From positions 1 through 64,000 of the forward strand of contig NZ_JAMBOE010000017.1 of the NCBI RefSeq assembly GCF_023715465.1: DNA of 64,000 nt. The letters are read 5' to 3'. The notes below the pieces were generated by a model that saw nothing but the letters and a program-made list of their open reading frames with translations, did not search any database and was not told the origin of the DNA. Origin of the DNA: Paenibacillus macerans. Its GTDB lineage: Bacteria > Bacillota > Bacilli > Paenibacillales > Paenibacillaceae. Positions within the stretch are counted from its first letter, which is position 1, and each line of letters starts with the position of its first letter. A program made the position numbers and the translations under genes. This document shows, one piece after another, positions 8,203 to 17,653 of the stretch.

Positions 8203-9888
8203 ATGAAAACAAAATGGAAGCAAAGCTTGTTGTTGAGCGCGGCCGTGGCCCTGGTGCTGGCCGGCTGCGCCGCAAACAAAGCGGGCGAGGCGAACGGCGC
8301 GAATCAAGCGGCCGCAAACCAAAACACGGAAAAACCGGCAGCAGAGCAAGTTCTCAACTGGATTATCGCCAGCGAACTGCCGACCGCCGACTCCGTGAAA
8401 TCCTATGATACGTTAAGCTCTTCGCAAATCGAGATTTTTGCCGAAGGACTCTATAAAATTGACGGAAACAACCAAACGGTGCCCGTTCTTGCCACCGGCG
8501 ATCCGGTGATCAGCGAGGATGGCCTGACCTATACGATCAAGCTGCGGGACGGCTTGAAATGGTCCAACGGCGACCCGCTGACGGCGAAAGACTTCGTGTA
8601 TGCCTGGAGACGGCTGTTTGATCCGGCCACTGCGGCGCAAAACGCAAGTACATATTTCAACATCAAAAACGCCCAGTCGATCAACGAAGGCAAGAAACCG
8701 AAGGAGGAACTGGGCATAGAGGCCGTCAGCGACACCGAGCTGAAGATCACCTTGGAATACCCGGACACCTATTTTACCGCCTCCCTGTCCTCGGTGAATC
8801 TGTTTCCGCAGAATGAAGTGTTTGTCGCCGCCAAAGGCGAAGCCTATGGAACCAACAGCGACAACACGCTGGGCAACGGCCCGTTTGTGCTGACGAATTG
8901 GGACGGAACCGGCCTCACCTGGAGTTATACAAAAAACGAAAACTACTGGGATAAAGAAAACATCAAACTGGATCAAATCAACATACAGGTCGTGAAAGAA
9001 ATCGGGACCGGCATCAATTTGTACGAGTCCGGGGCCGTTGACGTGGCCTCCTTGTCCGGCGAGTATATCGCTCAATATATTAACGATCCCGAGTATTTGT
9101 CCGTGTTGACCTTGACGGATTCCAACCTTGAGCTTGGCATCAGCTCCAACAAGGCGCTGCAAAACGAAAATTTCCGCAAAGCGATCTCGCTGGTGATCAA
9201 CCGGGAGGAACTGGTCAACAACGTACTGATCGACGGTTCCAGACCGCTAACCGGCATCGTTCCAAAAGGCATTGCCGTCAACCCGGAGACGGGCGCTGAC
9301 TTTTCCGATGAAGCGGGAACGCTCGTCACTACCGATGTGGAGGAAGGCAAGAAGCTGTGGGAACAAGCCAAAAAAGAACTGGGAACAGACAAGATCACGC
9401 TTGAACTGATTACCAGCGACACGGACGCGGCCAAGAAAACAAGCCAGTATTTGCAAAGCCAGCTGGAAACGAACCTGCCCGGTGTTACGATTGAGCTCAG
9501 CAACGTGCCGACCAAGGTCCGGTTCGATAAGATGATGTCCTACAAATTTGATCTGGCGCTCGGCGGCTGGACCGGAGACTTCGACCCGGTCAGCTACTTG
9601 AACCTGCTGTATTCGACCTACGAACATAACCATGCCAAATACAGCGATGAAGCCTATGATGCTCTGATCACGAAAATTAAAACCGTGGACTCGACCGATC
9701 CCGCAGCCCGCTGGCAAGACATGCAAGAGGCGCAAAAGTACATCTTGGGCAAAGCCCCCATCGTTCCGTTGTACCAGGGAGCTTCCAATTACTTGGTCAA
9801 GTCCAAGGTCAAAGGCATCGTAACCCACAACCTCGGCACTCCGCTGGAAATTACGCGGGCTTATATCGAAGAGGGCTCCGCCAAGTAA
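8203..9888 (+). CDS. Oligopeptide-binding lipoprotein (OppA/DppE type)
   Basis: A 561-residue family-5 binding protein. The signal peptide ends in VLAGC, with the lipid Cys at residue 22, followed by a low-complexity Ala/Asn-rich tether. The conserved block YTIKLRDGLKWSNGDPLTAKDFVYAWRR is present. The length and the APIVPLYQGASNYLVK end are typical of Gram-positive OppA. ATG at 8203 follows TTAGGAGG. It lies 115 bases after the M20 gene; a small AT-rich hairpin in that gap may separate expression levels. Confidence 0.93.
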   Translation: MKTKWKQSLLLSAAVALVLAGCAANKAGEANGANQAAANQNTEKPAAEQVLNWIIASELPTADSVKSYDTLSSSQIEIFAEGLYKIDGNNQTVPVLATGDPVISEDGLTYTIKLRDGLKWSNGDPLTAKDFVYAWRRLFDPATAAQNASTYFNIKNAQSINEGKKPKEELGIEAVSDTELKITLEYPDTYFTASLSSVNLFPQNEVFVAAKGEAYGTNSDNTLGNGPFVLTNWDGTGLTWSYTKNENYWDKENIKLDQINIQVVKEIGTGINLYESGAVDVASLSGEYIAQYINDPEYLSVLTLTDSNLELGISSNKALQNENFRKAISLVINREELVNNVLIDGSRPLTGIVPKGIAVNPETGADFSDEAGTLVTTDVEEGKKLWEQAKKELGTDKITLELITSDTDAAKKTSQYLQSQLETNLPGVTIELSNVPTKVRFDKMMSYKFDLALGGWTGDFDPVSYLNLLYSTYEHNHAKYSDEAYDALITKIKTVDSTDPAARWQDMQEAQKYILGKAPIVPLYQGASNYLVKSKVKGIVTHNLGTPLEITRAYIEEGSAK

Positions 9889-9910
9889 ATAAGTTGGAGA
9901 TGATTTCGCC

Positions 9911-10852
9911 TTGAGGACTTATTGCAAATTTATTGCCAAACGGCTGATTTACATGGCGGTTACTCTGCTGTTTATCAGCTTCATCACCTTCCTGCTGATG
10001 AATTTTTTGCCGGGGAGCCCCTACAGCAATGAAGAAAAGCTGACGGCCCAGCAGCGGGAAATTATGAACGAAAAATACGGACTGAACAAACCGCTTGGCG
10101 AAAGGTACCTGATCTATATGTCCGGCATCGTTCGCGGCGACTTCGGCATATCGCTGCAGTTCAGCAATCAGCCTGTCAGCAAATTGTTGGCTGAACGGAT
10201 CGGGCCGTCCGTTCAGCTCGGCCTGCAAGCGATGATACTCGGCACAGTTCTGGGGATTGTGCTGGGAACCGTCTCCGCCATGTACCAGAACAGCTTTCTT
10301 GACACCCTTGCTTCCCTGTCCGCGATTATCGGCCGCTCCATCCCAAACTTTATATTCGCGGTTCTGCTGCAGCTTATTTTCGCCGTAAGCTTGAAGTGGC
10401 TGCCGATTGCACTATGGAACGACGGGTTCCGTTCCACCATCCTGCCGACGCTGGCTTTAGCCATGTCGCCGATGGCCGACGCGGCCCGCTTTATCCGCAC
10501 TGAGATGATTGAGGTGCTAAGCAGCGATTATGTGGAATTGGCCAGAGCCAAAGGGCAAAGCGAGCGGCGCATCGCTGTGGTGCACGGGCTGAAGAACGCG
10601 CTCATCCCGCTGCTAACGATTATGGGACCGATGACCGTTGGCCTCATGACAGGCTCGCTGGTGGTGGAGAACATTTTTGCGATTCCCGGTATCGGAGAGC
10701 AGTTCGTCAAATCGATCCTAACCAATGATTACGCGACGATTATGAGCGTCACCCTGTTATATTCGACGCTGCTGGTTGCCGTCATTTTAATCGTGGACAT
10801 TTTATACGGGATCATCGATCCGCGGATCAGGGTTGCGGGAGGCAAATCATGA
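9911..10852 (+). CDS. Oligopeptide ABC transporter permease (OppB type)
   Basis: A 313-residue permease with six helices, the LPGSPYSNEEKLT segment and an EAA loop (YVELARAKGQSERRIAVVHGLKN). It starts with TTG at 9911, preceded by TTGGAG; no ATG is available nearby before the conserved first helix, which decides the start. It overlaps the OppC gene by four bases (ATGA). Confidence 0.92.
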   Translation: MRTYCKFIAKRLIYMAVTLLFISFITFLLMNFLPGSPYSNEEKLTAQQREIMNEKYGLNKPLGERYLIYMSGIVRGDFGISLQFSNQPVSKLLAERIGPSVQLGLQAMILGTVLGIVLGTVSAMYQNSFLDTLASLSAIIGRSIPNFIFAVLLQLIFAVSLKWLPIALWNDGFRSTILPTLALAMSPMADAARFIRTEMIEVLSSDYVELARAKGQSERRIAVVHGLKNALIPLLTIMGPMTVGLMTGSLVVENIFAIPGIGEQFVKSILTNDYATIMSVTLLYSTLLVAVILIVDILYGIIDPRIRVAGGKS

Positions 10853-11892
10853 GTATGATCGGCAGAAATATAAACGAAGTTCCGGTAATTCCGGATTCCT
10901 ATTTTGAACCATTAGACAGAGACTTTTTTAGAGAGATGGAAAAGGCGCCGCCGCCTGCGCTCTCCATTTATGGGGACGCCTGGCGACGGCTTAAGAAAAA
11001 TAAGGCCGCTCTTGTATCGCTTTATATTTTGCTGGCGATCCTCCTAATCGCATTTGCGTCGATTTGGTATACGCCGCAGGGTCCGAATCTGCAAAATTTG
11101 CCGCACGCCAATTTGCCGCCGCGTATTCCCGGCGTCCAGATTAACGGGTTTAACGGTCTGGCCAAAGTTTCCGGTGGGTGGGTTGACAAATACACGCTGG
11201 CGAAAGTGCCTGCGGGCGTGAATTACTACTTCGGTACGGATGCCTTCGGCCGCGATTTGCTGTCGCGAGTGCTGGCGGGAACGCGCATCTCGTTGCTGAT
11301 CGCTGGCGCGGCCGCCCTTTTCGACGTGTTTATCGGCATTACCTACGGATTGATTTCCGGCTGGAGAGGCGGATTTACGGACAATATCATGCAGCGCGCG
11401 CTGGAGATCGTCTCAGGGGTGCCGACACTGGTGATCGTCATTTTGATGCTGCTCGTGTTTAAACCGGGAATTCCTTCGATCATCATCGCTTTGGCCCTCA
11501 CCGGCTGGATCACGATGGCCCGCGTCGTGCGCGCGCAAACGCTGAAGCTTAAGGAGCAGGAATATGTCCTCGCCTCGCGAACGCTTGGCGTGCCTTTTTA
11601 CCGCATCGCGCTCAAGCATATCATTCCGAACCTGAGCGGCATCATCATCATTCAAACGATGTTTACGATTCCGAGCGCGATATTTTTCGAGGCCTTCCTC
11701 AGCTTTATCGGCATCGGGGTGCGCGCTCCCGACGCGTCGCTGGGCACGCTGCTGAACGAAGGGTACAAAACGTTTCGGTTCCTGCCTCATCTAATGTGGA
11801 TTCCCGCCGCCGTGCTGTGCCTGATTATGATTTCTTTCAACCTGCTGGCGGACGGGCTGCGCGACGCTTTTGACCCGAAAATGAAAGATTAG
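10849..11892 (+). CDS. Oligopeptide ABC transporter permease (OppC type)
   Basis: A 347-residue permease. It has the long N-terminal cytoplasmic tail seen in Firmicute OppC (FEPLDRDFFREMEK), a first helix around residues 58-80, the FGTDAFGRDLLSRVLAGTR loop and the EAA loop (YVLASRTLGVPFYRIALKHIIPN). Start ATG overlaps the OppB stop. It pairs with OppB as the channel. Confidence 0.93.
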   Translation: MSMIGRNINEVPVIPDSYFEPLDRDFFREMEKAPPPALSIYGDAWRRLKKNKAALVSLYILLAILLIAFASIWYTPQGPNLQNLPHANLPPRIPGVQINGFNGLAKVSGGWVDKYTLAKVPAGVNYYFGTDAFGRDLLSRVLAGTRISLLIAGAAALFDVFIGITYGLISGWRGGFTDNIMQRALEIVSGVPTLVIVILMLLVFKPGIPSIIIALALTGWITMARVVRAQTLKLKEQEYVLASRTLGVPFYRIALKHIIPNLSGIIIIQTMFTIPSAIFFEAFLSFIGIGVRAPDASLGTLLNEGYKTFRFLPHLMWIPAAVLCLIMISFNLLADGLRDAFDPKMKD

Positions 11893-11906
11893 GAGATAAA
11901 ACCAAA

Positions 11907-12965
11907 ATGACCGAACATCTTTTGGAGATCGACGATTTAAATGTCTCGTTTCGGACATTCGCCGGAACGGTGAGAGCTGTCCGCGGCTTGTCGCTGCATC
12001 TGAAAAAACGGGAAACGCTGGCGCTGGTGGGCGAGTCGGGGTCCGGCAAATCCGTGATTTGCCGGAGCATCATGGGGCTGCTCGCCAAAAACGCCGTCAT
12101 CGAAGGCGGCGAAATACGGTTTCAAGGAGACGACTTGCTGGCCAAAAGCAGCCGGGAGCTGCAAAGGATTCGCGGCAAAAAAATCTCCATGATTTTTCAG
12201 AATCCGATGACGTCGCTAAATCCGACGCTGACGATCGGCTATCAACTGGCCGAGCCGCTGCTTCTCCACGAGAAGCTGGGCAAAACCGCCGCCAGACAAA
12301 AAGCCGCCGAACTGCTTGAGCTCGTCGGCATTCCCGATGGCCGAAACCGTCTGAACGATTACCCCCACCAGTTTTCGGGAGGACAGCGGCAGCGCATCGT
12401 CACCGCCATCGCGCTGGCCTGCAATCCGGAGATCCTGATTGCCGACGAGCCGACAACGGCGCTGGATGTGACGATCCAGGCGCAAATCCTTGCGCTATTC
12501 AAGGATATCCAAAAAAAGGCGGACACTTCGATTATTTTCATTACGCACGATCTCGGGGTCGTCGCCAACGTCGCGGACAGAGTCGCCGTCGTTTATGGGG
12601 GAAAAATCGTTGAAATCGGCCTGGTGGAGGAAATTTTCTATCATCCCCAGCACCCCTACACCTGGGGTCTCCTTCGTTCCATGCCGACGCTGGACACCGA
12701 AGACGAGGAGCTGTACGCCATCCCGGGAAGTCCGCCGAATCTGCTGGACCCGCCTCCGGGAGACGCGTTTGCCGCGCGGAATCCCTATGCGTTGACGGCA
12801 GACGTACATGCGGAGCCGCCGATGTTCCAAATTTCACCGACCCATTTCGCGGCAACCTGGCTGCTGGACCCGCGCGCTCCTCGTGTCGCGGTGCCCGATA
12901 CGATCGCGGGACGTCACCGTTATTACCGTAACCGAAAGCAAGACAGCGCGCAAAATGCCGAATAG
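11907..12965 (+). CDS. Oligopeptide ABC transporter ATPase (OppD type)
   Basis: A 352-residue ABC ATPase with Walker A GESGSGKS, signature FSGGQRQR, Walker [13 protein letters not shown] and switch FITHDLGVV. The C-terminal domain reads [21 protein letters not shown] and so lacks the cysteine cluster seen in the other operon's DppD-type ATPase; this is usual for the Gram-positive OppD/AmiE branch. It sits 14 bases after OppC and six bases before the OppF gene. Confidence 0.93.
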   Translation: MTEHLLEIDDLNVSFRTFAGTVRAVRGLSLHLKKRETLALVGESGSGKSVICRSIMGLLAKNAVIEGGEIRFQGDDLLAKSSRELQRIRGKKISMIFQNPMTSLNPTLTIGYQLAEPLLLHEKLGKTAARQKAAELLELVGIPDGRNRLNDYPHQFSGGQRQRIVTAIALACNPEILIADEPTTALDVTIQAQILALFKDIQKKADTSIIFITHDLGVVANVADRVAVVYGGKIVEIGLVEEIFYHPQHPYTWGLLRSMPTLDTEDEELYAIPGSPPNLLDPPPGDAFAARNPYALTADVHAEPPMFQISPTHFAATWLLDPRAPRVAVPDTIAGRHRYYRNRKQDSAQNAE

Positions 12966-12977
12966 AGAGGGATGCGT

Positions 12978-13952
12978 ATGACAGGAAACAAAGCAGAACT
13001 GCTCAGAGTCGAAGGGCTGAAGCAGCACTTCCGCTCAGGTTCCGGGACGATCCGGGCCGTGGACGGCATCAGCTTCTCCATCTTCGAAGGCGAAACGTTT
13101 GGGCTCGTCGGCGAGTCCGGCTGCGGAAAGTCCACCACAGGAAGAACGATTATCCGCTTATATCAACCGACGGGCGGACGCATTTATTTTAACGGGGTGG
13201 AGTTGTCCGCTCTCCGGGGAAAAAAACACTGGCAGCAGTTCCGCCGCGACGTGCAGATGATCTATCAGGACCCCTATGGTTCACTGAATCCCCGCATGAA
13301 AATCAGGGAGATACTCGCCGAAGGTATCGGTGCGCACGGTCTGGCTAGCAACGCCAAGGATCGCGAGCTGCAGGTTGCCGGGCTGCTGGAAACGGTCGGG
13401 CTCACACCCGAACATGCAGGCCGTTATCCCCATGAATTGTCCGGAGGGCAGCGGCAGCGGATCGGCATTGCCCGCGCACTTTCCGTCCAGCCGAAATTCA
13501 TCATTTGCGACGAACCGATCTCCGCACTGGACGTGTCGATTCAAGCCCAAATCGTCAACCTGCTGAAAAAATTGCAGCGGGAAAAACGGCTGACGTATCT
13601 GTTTATCGCCCATGATTTATCGATGGTTAAATATATCAGCCAGCGGATCGCGGTCATGTATCGCGGAAAAATCGTGGAGCTCGGGCCGGCCAAGGAGCTG
13701 TACCGCTTCCCGCTGCATCCTTACACGGAAAGCCTGCTCTCCGCCATTCCCTATCCCGACCCCGATCTTGAACAAACGCGGCAGCGGCTTGTCTACGAAC
13801 CGCGGGCGGACAATGAAACAAGCGGACTGCACGAGGTGGTCCCTGGCCGCTACGTTTACTGCGATCCGGCCGAAATCCCCGCATTTCAAGCCAAATACGA
13901 AAGACTGAACACAACTGCCGCTTTCCCGCCCGAACCGGTCATCGTTTATTAA
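12978..13952 (+). CDS. Oligopeptide ABC transporter ATPase (OppF type)
   Basis: A 324-residue ABC ATPase with Walker [10 protein letters not shown], signature [15 protein letters not shown], Walker [13 protein letters not shown] and switch FIAHDLSMV. Two ATGs are in frame; the second, at 12978, is chosen because GAGAGGG ends at 12971, six bases before it, whereas it abuts the first. It closes the operon, which ends in a strong terminator at 13951-13997. Confidence 0.92.
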   Translation: MTGNKAELLRVEGLKQHFRSGSGTIRAVDGISFSIFEGETFGLVGESGCGKSTTGRTIIRLYQPTGGRIYFNGVELSALRGKKHWQQFRRDVQMIYQDPYGSLNPRMKIREILAEGIGAHGLASNAKDRELQVAGLLETVGLTPEHAGRYPHELSGGQRQRIGIARALSVQPKFIICDEPISALDVSIQAQIVNLLKKLQREKRLTYLFIAHDLSMVKYISQRIAVMYRGKIVELGPAKELYRFPLHPYTESLLSAIPYPDPDLEQTRQRLVYEPRADNETSGLHEVVPGRYVYCDPAEIPAFQAKYERLNTTAAFPPEPVIVY

Positions 13953-13997
13953 CGCGGGCACAGGGGAGCTCCTTCCCCTTGCTGCTCGCGTTTTTTT
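13951..13997 (+). terminator. Terminator of the opp operon
   Basis: A long near-perfect stem (AACGCG...CGCGTT, with internal GGGG/CCCC pairing) around AGCTCCT, followed by seven T at 991-997 of the 13-kb block. It lies directly after the OppF stop. Confidence 0.85.
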
Positions 13998-13999
13998 CG

Positions 14000-14629
14000 T
14001 TACATCCCCGGAATATAAACCACCACCGCCAAAACGGCCAGATGCGCCGGATAAAAAGCCCGCCACACCCAGCGCGGCAGCGTCCAGGACTCCAATCTTC
14101 TCCACACCCCAGGACCGTACGCAATTACCAGAGTCGGAACGATGCTGGCCAGTTGAATCACCCAGCCGTAGGCCAGGAGATAGGCCAGGTTCAGGAGCAA
14201 ATGCATCACAACCCTTCCGCTCTTGTCCGCATATTTGAAAATCAATACGAGAAGCAGGCCATAAGCGCCATAGTCGAACGGCAGGACCTCCATGATGACG
14301 CAGGCGGCCGCAATCGTGAGAGCGGATACAATGCCTGGTTTGACCGAATCCAGCAGCCTCAGAACCAGGGAAGAGGCGAAAAGCGTGGCGACGACGTTCA
14401 GGCCGTTGGTGTTGAAAGCGAGCTGATAGGGGATTTGCGACAATACGGCGATGATAAACAAGCGGGAAACATATTTCCGGTAATTGGAAGTGTAGACATG
14501 CCCTTGTACCAAGGCGTAGGCATAAAGGGGAAACGCGATTCTTCCGATGATCCGCCACAGCATTTCTCCTGGAAAAAACAGCAGCCCGATATGGTCGATC
14601 AACATCGTGATCATCGCTATGAATTGCAT
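14000..14629 (-). CDS. TraX family membrane protein
   Basis: A 209-residue polytopic protein with about seven hydrophobic segments. The N-terminal MQFIAMITMLIDHIGLLFFP and RIGRIAFPLYAYALVQG match the TraX family, whose F-plasmid founder acetylates pilin; chromosomal Firmicute members have unknown acyl-transfer roles. ATG at 14629 follows AAAAGGGGGG. It is convergent with the opp operon and lies 35 bases after the glutamate racemase terminator, so it is probably transcribed alone. Confidence 0.8.
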   Translation of the reverse strand: MQFIAMITMLIDHIGLLFFPGEMLWRIIGRIAFPLYAYALVQGHVYTSNYRKYVSRLFIIAVLSQIPYQLAFNTNGLNVVATLFASSLVLRLLDSVKPGIVSALTIAAACVIMEVLPFDYGAYGLLLVLIFKYADKSGRVVMHLLLNLAYLLAYGWVIQLASIVPTLVIAYGPGVWRRLESWTLPRWVWRAFYPAHLAVLAVVVYIPGM

Positions 14630-14663
14630 GGTCTGCCCCCCTTTTCATGACAATTTTGAAAAA

Positions 14664-14698
14664 AACCTTCGGCCGGGAGAACGTCCCGCCAAAGGTTT
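14664..14698 (-). terminator. Terminator of the glutamate racemase gene
   Basis: On the minus strand AACCTTTGGCGGGA pairs with TCCCGGCCGAAGGTT and a run of seven T follows. It sits 10 bases beyond the racemase stop. Confidence 0.85.
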
Positions 14699-14708
14699 CA
14701 AGGCGCGC

Positions 14709-15524
14709 TCAGATGGTGCTGAACACCTGCCACACGATAGGCGTCAGCTCGATCTGCTCGCCCAGCCATTGCCGGGCGATTTTGCGAAAAATCCCTGGAT
14801 CGCCGCTGCAGAAAAACTGATGCACCGGAATTCCGTTCCCGTGCGCCAAGCAGCCTTTTTGATGCAAAACTGTGCTGATCTCCCTGGCCGTTTCATCCGC
14901 CGAACTGATCAGTTTGACTTTGGGACCCATGACTTGCTGAATCGGCTGTTTTAAAAAAGGATAATGAGTGCAGCCCAGAATCAGGCAATCGATCGGATGT
15001 TCCTTCATATCCCGCAGCGAGTCCTGGACGACGTACAACGCCTCAGGATTTTCATAAAGCCCTCGCTCGACCAGGGGGACAAAGTCGGGGCAAGCTTCGC
15101 TGACGATCTCGATTTGCGGGTTGAGTTCGCGTAGGGCCTTGTCGTAAGCGCCGCTGCAAATGGTGCCGATCGTGCCGATCACCCCGACTTTCCCCGTTTT
15201 GGTGGCGCTGATGGCTGCCCTGGAACCAGGATGAATCACGCCGATGACAGGAATTTTGACCTTCGCCTTAATATAATCCAGCGCAGCCGCCGTTGCCGTA
15301 TTACAGGCGATGACGATCATTTTCGGATCGAACTGAATGAGATAATCGACGATTTGCTCGGTAAACAAGCGGACTTCTTCGGGAGAACGGGGACCGTAGG
15401 GAGCTCTGGCCGTATCTCCGAAGTAAATAATTTTCTCTCTGGGAAGCTGCCGCATGACTTCCTTGCAGACGGTGAGACCTCCCACTCCCGAGTCTAGTAT
15501 AGCGATGGCTTGCTGCACGAACAT
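14709..15524 (-). CDS. murI: Glutamate racemase
   Basis: A 271-residue cofactor-independent racemase that makes D-glutamate for peptidoglycan. Both catalytic cysteines are in their motifs, VIACNTATAA (about residue 76) and LILGCTHYPF (about residue 187), and the N-terminal AILDSGVGGLTV is diagnostic. Length equals the usual 265-275. ATG at 15524 follows GAAGGATG. It stands alone with its own terminator. RacE is the alternative Bacillus symbol. Confidence 0.95.
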   Translation of the reverse strand: MFVQQAIAILDSGVGGLTVCKEVMRQLPREKIIYFGDTARAPYGPRSPEEVRLFTEQIVDYLIQFDPKMIVIACNTATAAALDYIKAKVKIPVIGVIHPGSRAAISATKTGKVGVIGTIGTICSGAYDKALRELNPQIEIVSEACPDFVPLVERGLYENPEALYVVQDSLRDMKEHPIDCLILGCTHYPFLKQPIQQVMGPKVKLISSADETAREISTVLHQKGCLAHGNGIPVHQFFCSGDPGIFRKIARQWLGEQIELTPIVWQVFSTI

Positions 15525-15650
15525 ACCGCATCCTTCGTTTGTAGTTTACTTCTCTCCCGTTACTTTATGAAATTGGTGCGCAAAGCGTACCTAAATATTA
15601 ACTCAATTTAGAGGGCGGAACAAGGATTCAGCCATTTCCCTAAACATAGA

Positions 15651-15676
15651 AAAAGACCCTTTAAACGGGGTCCTCT
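15651..15676 (-). terminator. Probable terminator of the YtxH gene
   Basis: On the minus strand GGACCCC...GGGTC with flanking A/T pairs is followed by TTTTTC. It is short and directly after the stop at 15685. Confidence 0.55.
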
Positions 15677-15684
15677 TCACCTGC

Positions 15685-16056
15685 TTAGGATTCTTCTTTG
15701 GACGCGGCGCCGGCCAATGACGTGCTCTTTTCCGCTTCGTCTGCGATATCGTCCGCAAATCCTGACGCATGTGCCGTCTGTGCTTCTTCCTCTTCCGGAA
15801 CATGGCCGGCACGACGCGCTTGGATATCGCTGATGATTCCTTCGGCCTTATCTTTCATTTTGCCGACCAGGACAGCGCCTTGCTCCGTCACCTTGCCGGC
15901 GATCTCCTGCGTTTTCTCGCCGACCTGCCGCGCTCCATCCGCGATATCCTTACGCAGCTCGCGTCCAGGTTTCGGAGCAAACAACAGTGCAGCCACCGAA
16001 CCGACGATCGTGCCGACAGCGGCACCCCACAACCAACCTTTGTTTCCTTTGCTCAC
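15685..16056 (-). CDS. YtxH-like small stress/general protein
   Basis: A 123-residue protein. Residues 5-30 (WLWGAAVGTIVGSVAALLFAPKPGRELR) form the membrane-anchor plus APKpGrElR signature of the YtxH family; the rest is a charged Ala/Glu/Lys-rich helix-forming tail (KTQEIAGKVTEQGAVLVGKMKDKAEG). Start is GTG at 16056 behind AAGGAGAGATGA. YtxH-type genes are often general-stress controlled in Bacilli; nothing in this sequence proves that here. Confidence 0.8.
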   Translation of the reverse strand: MSKGNKGWLWGAAVGTIVGSVAALLFAPKPGRELRKDIADGARQVGEKTQEIAGKVTEQGAVLVGKMKDKAEGIISDIQARRAGHVPEEEEAQTAHASGFADDIADEAEKSTSLAGAASKEES

Positions 16057-16264
16057 GGCTCATCTCTCCTTGCCGGCATTTCCCTGCCCATACGAAAGCG
16101 GTGCGGGAGTCGCTTGCAGACTTCCGTCGCTTGCGGACTGCCGGTTAACCGTGGATCAGGGCGAATGCCTATATAGTTAATTTATATATAAGCAGCGGCG
16201 CCCAAATTGGTCACACCGGACGAGTCCGAATTTTTACCGGCTTGTCAAGATTAGCTCGTTTGCT

Positions 16265-16693
16265 TCAGGAAGTAATGCCCTCACGGGTCAAATAGTCCCG
16301 TACGCTATCCGCAAAAGCGGCGAGAATGCCGGGAAGCCGCTCCGTCAGCCCGCGAACCTGCGCGCGGTCCCAGGCATAATAGTCCTGCACCAGCGGTTTT
16401 CTGAGGCGTACCAATTCCGTTAACACCGCATGCTGCCCGGAATCGATCACCTTCTCGTCAAAAATGATGTCCACGATGTCCTCATAGCTGCTGGCGTCGC
16501 GCATAATAAAGCCGTCGATCAAGTAGCTGCCGACGTCGGTGACGATTTCCACCGCCAAATGCAGGGCGCGTTCCTCCGCATAACGCTCCGTCAAAGACGG
16601 CTGCTGCGCCTTGGCCGCTCCCCGCAAAACCTGATCTAGCTCCGGCAAAAGCTTCAGCCTGCGTTCGATTTGTTCCCGGTTTACGTAATACAC
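16265..16693 (-). CDS. DUF86/HepT-like protein (YutE type)
   Basis: A 142-residue all-helical protein. LIDGFIMRDASSYEDIVDII and RKPLVQDYYAW match the YutE branch of the DUF86 family. HepT toxins of this family carry an R-x4-6-H ribonuclease motif; here the corresponding RKPLVQDYY has Gln where His would be, which argues against ribonuclease toxicity, and no MNT antitoxin gene is adjacent. Its stop-to-start spacing to the Dabb gene upstream is 11 bases, so the two share a transcript. Confidence 0.75.
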   Translation of the reverse strand: MYYVNREQIERRLKLLPELDQVLRGAAKAQQPSLTERYAEERALHLAVEIVTDVGSYLIDGFIMRDASSYEDIVDIIFDEKVIDSGQHAVLTELVRLRKPLVQDYYAWDRAQVRGLTERLPGILAAFADSVRDYLTREGITS

Positions 16694-16704
16694 GGCGATT
16701 CCTC

Positions 16705-16992
16705 CTAAAATTCAAAATCGACGGCCACCTGGCTTTCCCGGACCTGGGTCATATGTTCGATCACTTTTTTATGCTCCGGATGAACCTGATATCCTTCCAG
16801 ATCCTCCAGCGAATCAAAGGTGGCGATCAGCGCGATGTCATAGGAACGCTGGGAGCGGACCACGTCGATGCCGACCTCCAGCCCCCGCAGCTGCTCCACC
16901 TTGCCTTCCAAACCGCGCAGCACCGCGGCCGTACGCTCCACGCTTTCCGGCGATGCGTCTTTTAATTTAAACAAAACGATATGCTTAATCAT
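16705..16992 (-). CDS. Dabb family stress-responsive protein
   Basis: A 95-residue ferredoxin-like alpha/beta-barrel protein. The start MIKHIVLFKLKD, the central SYDIALIATFDSLEDLEGYQVHPEHKKV and the VDFEF end are the classic Dabb signature. Members form dimers; functions vary and are mostly unknown in bacteria. It leads a two-gene unit with the YutE-like gene. Confidence 0.85.
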   Translation of the reverse strand: MIKHIVLFKLKDASPESVERTAAVLRGLEGKVEQLRGLEVGIDVVRSQRSYDIALIATFDSLEDLEGYQVHPEHKKVIEHMTQVRESQVAVDFEF

Positions 16993-17152
16993 CTTTAACG
17001 TCTCCCCCTGTGCTCAATTTCGGTATCTGTAAAAAATATAACATAACCGATATCCGCAGGAAAGACGAGCACCCGCACGCTATGAATCTATCAACATACT
17101 ATATAGTGTCTCTTTCGATAGAGACCATTTTTGATAGAGGGGGTGACACCTA

Positions 17153-17470
17153 ATGAGCATCCTTCGCTTCCTTCTTAACGGCCCGCTGCGCAGACGGATT
17201 CGCAGGCTTCAAGCGCAGCTGGAACTGCTGACCGGCCGCGTCGAGCGGTTGGAGGAAAGCATCGCCGCAGCCTCTTTTCCAGATCCGTACACGCAGCAAA
17301 AACTGTCGCAATCGGTAGGCCAAAACATTTCGATCGAAACGTCAAACTCGGCCCTGCGTGGAATTTTGATCTCCGTGCAAAGCGATTCCCTGGACCTGAG
17401 CGACGAGCTTGGGCAGCGCGTAATCGTGCCCGCCTCCAGAATTACGGCGATTCGCTTGAGAGAGAACTGA
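17153..17470 (+). CDS. DUF2642-like small protein
   Basis: A 105-residue protein with a basic coiled N terminus (residues 8-40: RRRIRRLQAQLELLTGRVERLEES) and a C-terminal beta-rich piece, LSQSVGQNISIETSNSALRGILISVQSD to the end, that resembles the Sm-like DUF2642 of Bacillus YuzF and some spore-coat proteins. ATG at 17153 follows GAGGGGGTG. A terminator follows at 17490. Function is unknown; the resemblance is by pattern. Confidence 0.6.
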   Translation: MSILRFLLNGPLRRRIRRLQAQLELLTGRVERLEESIAAASFPDPYTQQKLSQSVGQNISIETSNSALRGILISVQSDSLDLSDELGQRVIVPASRITAIRLREN

Positions 17471-17489
17471 TTTTTTCCATTTTTTGCTT

Positions 17490-17517
17490 CCGGCTAATCA
17501 TTGGCCGGATTTTTTTT
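17490..17517 (+). terminator. Terminator after the DUF2642-like gene
   Basis: CCGGC at 17490-17494 pairs with GCCGG at 17504-17508 and eight T follow. Confidence 0.8.
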
Positions 17518-17653
17518 GCGAGACTACAAGGTCATTTAGATCATACCCCTTCGCCTCGAATTTAGTGCCACATCGTTATCATATCGATCCAGCCGCGGTG
17601 TTCGGCGATCTTGCCATCCACTACGCGATATTTTTAGAAAGGAGTTGTTCCGA

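Noticed and set aside
16265-16693. HepT toxin of a HepT/MntA pair
   Set aside because: The ribonuclease His is replaced by Gln and no nucleotidyltransferase antitoxin gene is adjacent.
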